A stretch of DNA of 64,000 nt from Catenulispora sp. MAP5-51 (GTDB taxonomy: Bacteria > Actinomycetota > Actinomycetes > Streptomycetales > Catenulisporaceae): NCBI RefSeq assembly GCF_041261205.1, contig NZ_JBGCCH010000005.1:372001-436000 (forward strand). Direction: 5' to 3'. A program made the translations under genes and the position numbers. The notes under the pieces were generated by a model that saw only the letters and a list, made by a program, of their open reading frames with translations, was not told where the DNA came from and searched no databases. Below are positions 62,701 through 64,000 of the stretch, in pieces (position 1 is the first letter of the stretch; each line of letters opens with the position of its first letter).

Positions 62701-62870
62701 GAGGCCTCCTCAGGGGCGGGCGGTGCGGGCGTCGGCTGGTCAGCAGGTTCGGGTTGGTGGTTGGGGAAGTCCAACGCCAGCCAGATCTCGCACAGCTGCA
62801 GGACATCGCAGCCGCCTTCGATAGACGGGCCGGACGGCGGCTCTTCCGGCGGAGTGGTCGCCGAGTTCAT
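62697..62870 (-). CDS. 57-residue protein between methyltransferase and excisionase
   Basis: ATG at 62870 overlaps the methyltransferase stop and its own stop overlaps the xis start; both are ATGA couplings. The protein has a Pro/Glu-rich start (NSATTPPEEPPSGPS), a central CDVLQLCEIWLALDFPNHQ and a Pro-rich tail. No family recognised. The double coupling is the main evidence that it is translated. Confidence 0.6.
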   Translation of the reverse strand: MNSATTPPEEPPSGPSIEGGCDVLQLCEIWLALDFPNHQPEPADQPTPAPPAPEEAS

Positions 62871-63835
62871 GTCGTCTTTCGCCCGGTACCGTCGTTTCGG
62901 ACCATCGGGACGCAGCCGCAGCCTGGTTCCTCCGTCGGTGCTTCAGGTGTTGGCATGAGCCGGCCCACGATCACCTCCTCGTGGGCGCTGACGTGGGTGG
63001 GACTGCCGGCGGCGAAGGCGTTGCGGGAGTTGACCAGCTGGAAGAACGAAGCGCGTGCCTTCAAGCAACTGTCGGTTGCCGCGGCCAGCAGTGCGACGCA
63101 GCGCTCGTGAAGGGTGAACCCGGCTGCCAGCGCGGCGTTGGTGGCCATGGTCGGGATGTCGACCATCTGGCCCTGACGTCGGAACGGTCGGGCGGTGATC
63201 AGCAGGAACCCTCCCGGCTTGAGCAGCGTGGTGCAGCTGCGCAGGATCGTGGTGAAGCCGTCCATCAGCTCCACGACGCTGCGCCTGGCCAGGTTGCCGG
63301 GGTCGCCGCCGTAGGCGTGGTTCGACTTCTCCACGCCGGCATGCCCAGAGTCACGGGAGATGCGGACATGCCCGTGCGTCGCCGGGCCGTACGGCGGTGA
63401 GGTCAGCACCAGCGACGCCTTGCCGCGGACATCGCGACCGACGAGGCGTTCGATGTCGCGGGCGTCGCCGCGGACCACGGTGGCGTAGCCGGAGGCACCC
63501 CGGTCCACGGCGTACTCGATGTTGCGCTGGGCGAGCCCCGCCCAGCGCTTCTCGTACTCCACCCCGATTGCCATGCGGTCCAGGTGCATGGCCTCGACCA
63601 GGGTGGTGCCGATCCCACACATCGGATCGATCACGAGGTCGCCCGGCTTGGTGTAGACGGCGATCGCGTGTGCGGCGATCGCCGGGAACATCTTGGCCGG
63701 ATGCGCGTCAGACTCCGGCAGGTAGCGGCCGCGGCGCTGGGCACGCGGACCATCCTGCGCAGTCGTCCACACCGACAGCGGCGGATCGTTGGGCGGCTCG
63801 GGAACCAGGGGAGCAGGTTCGGGAGAGGCTCTCAT
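62867..63835 (-). CDS. DNA methyltransferase (amino-MTase) of the integrative element
   Basis: 322 residues from the ATG at 63835, chosen because GAGGAA lies 7 nt upstream; the frame is open to 63892. SAM-binding motif: HPAKMFPAIAAHAIAVYTKPGDLVIDPMCGIGTTLVEA; catalytic motif LVLTSPPYGPATHGH, the (S/D/N)PPY form of N4-cytosine or N6-adenine DNA methylases. No restriction enzyme is visible, so it is probably an orphan enzyme that marks or protects the element or alters host gene expression. It is at the head of the coupled MTase-ORF-xis-int set. Confidence 0.85.
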   Translation of the reverse strand: MRASPEPAPLVPEPPNDPPLSVWTTAQDGPRAQRRGRYLPESDAHPAKMFPAIAAHAIAVYTKPGDLVIDPMCGIGTTLVEAMHLDRMAIGVEYEKRWAGLAQRNIEYAVDRGASGYATVVRGDARDIERLVGRDVRGKASLVLTSPPYGPATHGHVRISRDSGHAGVEKSNHAYGGDPGNLARRSVVELMDGFTTILRSCTTLLKPGGFLLITARPFRRQGQMVDIPTMATNAALAAGFTLHERCVALLAAATDSCLKARASFFQLVNSRNAFAAGSPTHVSAHEEVIVGRLMPTPEAPTEEPGCGCVPMVRNDGTGRKTT

Positions 63836-64000
63836 CAAGGACTTCCTCGGTGGTATCAGCGTCCTGGCCGGGCCGGCCATGATCGCTTTCACCCTTAGAA
63901 ATCCGCTATGTCCCGCACGAGCGGGTCACCGGTTTTACGAAACGGCGTGACTTACTGCCGCACCGACCAACCAGCGTTCGGGTGAAGTTCGCAACCTCCG
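63836..64000. other. window edge upstream of the methyltransferase
   Basis: On the minus strand a frame (EVANFTRTLVGRCGSKSRRF...) enters from beyond the window and stops at 63906-63908; it could be the end of a further element gene, but is too short to identify. Confidence 0.2.

Overview
The window is high-GC actinobacterial DNA. GTG starts are common, stop/start overlaps are frequent, and there is an SsgA-family sporulation protein, an RNA polymerase sigma factor fused to a zinc-finger anti-sigma-like module, a DUF397/XRE pair and an actinobacterial hopanoid operon. It suggests a mycelial, sporulating, soil-dwelling actinomycete that degrades plant cell walls (Catenulispora-like or a streptomycete relative). 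I cannot fix the genus from sequence alone.

Layout. 1-3.5 kb: the 5' end of a GlxA-type regulator, two small membrane proteins, a hypothetical protein, the sigma/zinc-finger fusion and an SsgA-like protein. 3.6-7.5 kb: xylose catabolism, with a ROK repressor divergent from xylA-xylB. 7.5-18.4 kb: a secreted cellulose/xyloglucan island (GH5, GH48, GH6, GH74, each with a CBM2) with a LacI-family regulator and palindromic LacI-type operators. 18.5-23.4 kb: a WXG/RHS polymorphic toxin with a TreTu-like C-terminus and an adjacent candidate immunity gene. 23.5-31 kb: a TetR/MFS efflux pair with three tandem operators, a SigE-type sigma factor with its membrane partner, a small secreted protein, an alpha/beta hydrolase and a GT39-type membrane glycosyltransferase.

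31-47.2 kb: hopanoid biosynthesis. A sugar aminotransferase, an epimerase, an MGDG-synthase-type glycosyltransferase and a CE4 deacetylase lie in front of hpnC-hpnD-hpnE-prenyl synthase-shc-hpnG-hpnH. A convergent dxs-ispG-SDR operon supplies MEP-pathway flux. Dxs and IspG would feed isoprenoid precursors, HpnC/D/E make squalene, Shc cyclises it, HpnH adds adenosyl and HpnG removes adenine. The sugar genes may decorate the product. 47.6-53.8 kb: an ABCG-type transporter, a threonine-synthase-like enzyme, a GDT1/TMEM165 manganese transporter behind a yybP-ykoY riboswitch, a scar of a deleted MarR/MFS pair, an Arg-rich repeat protein and tRNA-Arg(TCT).

53.8-64 kb: an accessory region of more mixed codon use. 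It has decayed fragments, an XRE/DUF397 pair, an intact IS630 element, and at the right edge one end of an integrative element (DNA methyltransferase, 57-residue ORF, excisionase, tyrosine integrase, all pointing left). The element continues beyond the window.

A pattern across the window is short in-frame tandem repeats (6, 9, 12, 14-15 and 18 nt units) in loops or tails of otherwise conserved proteins.
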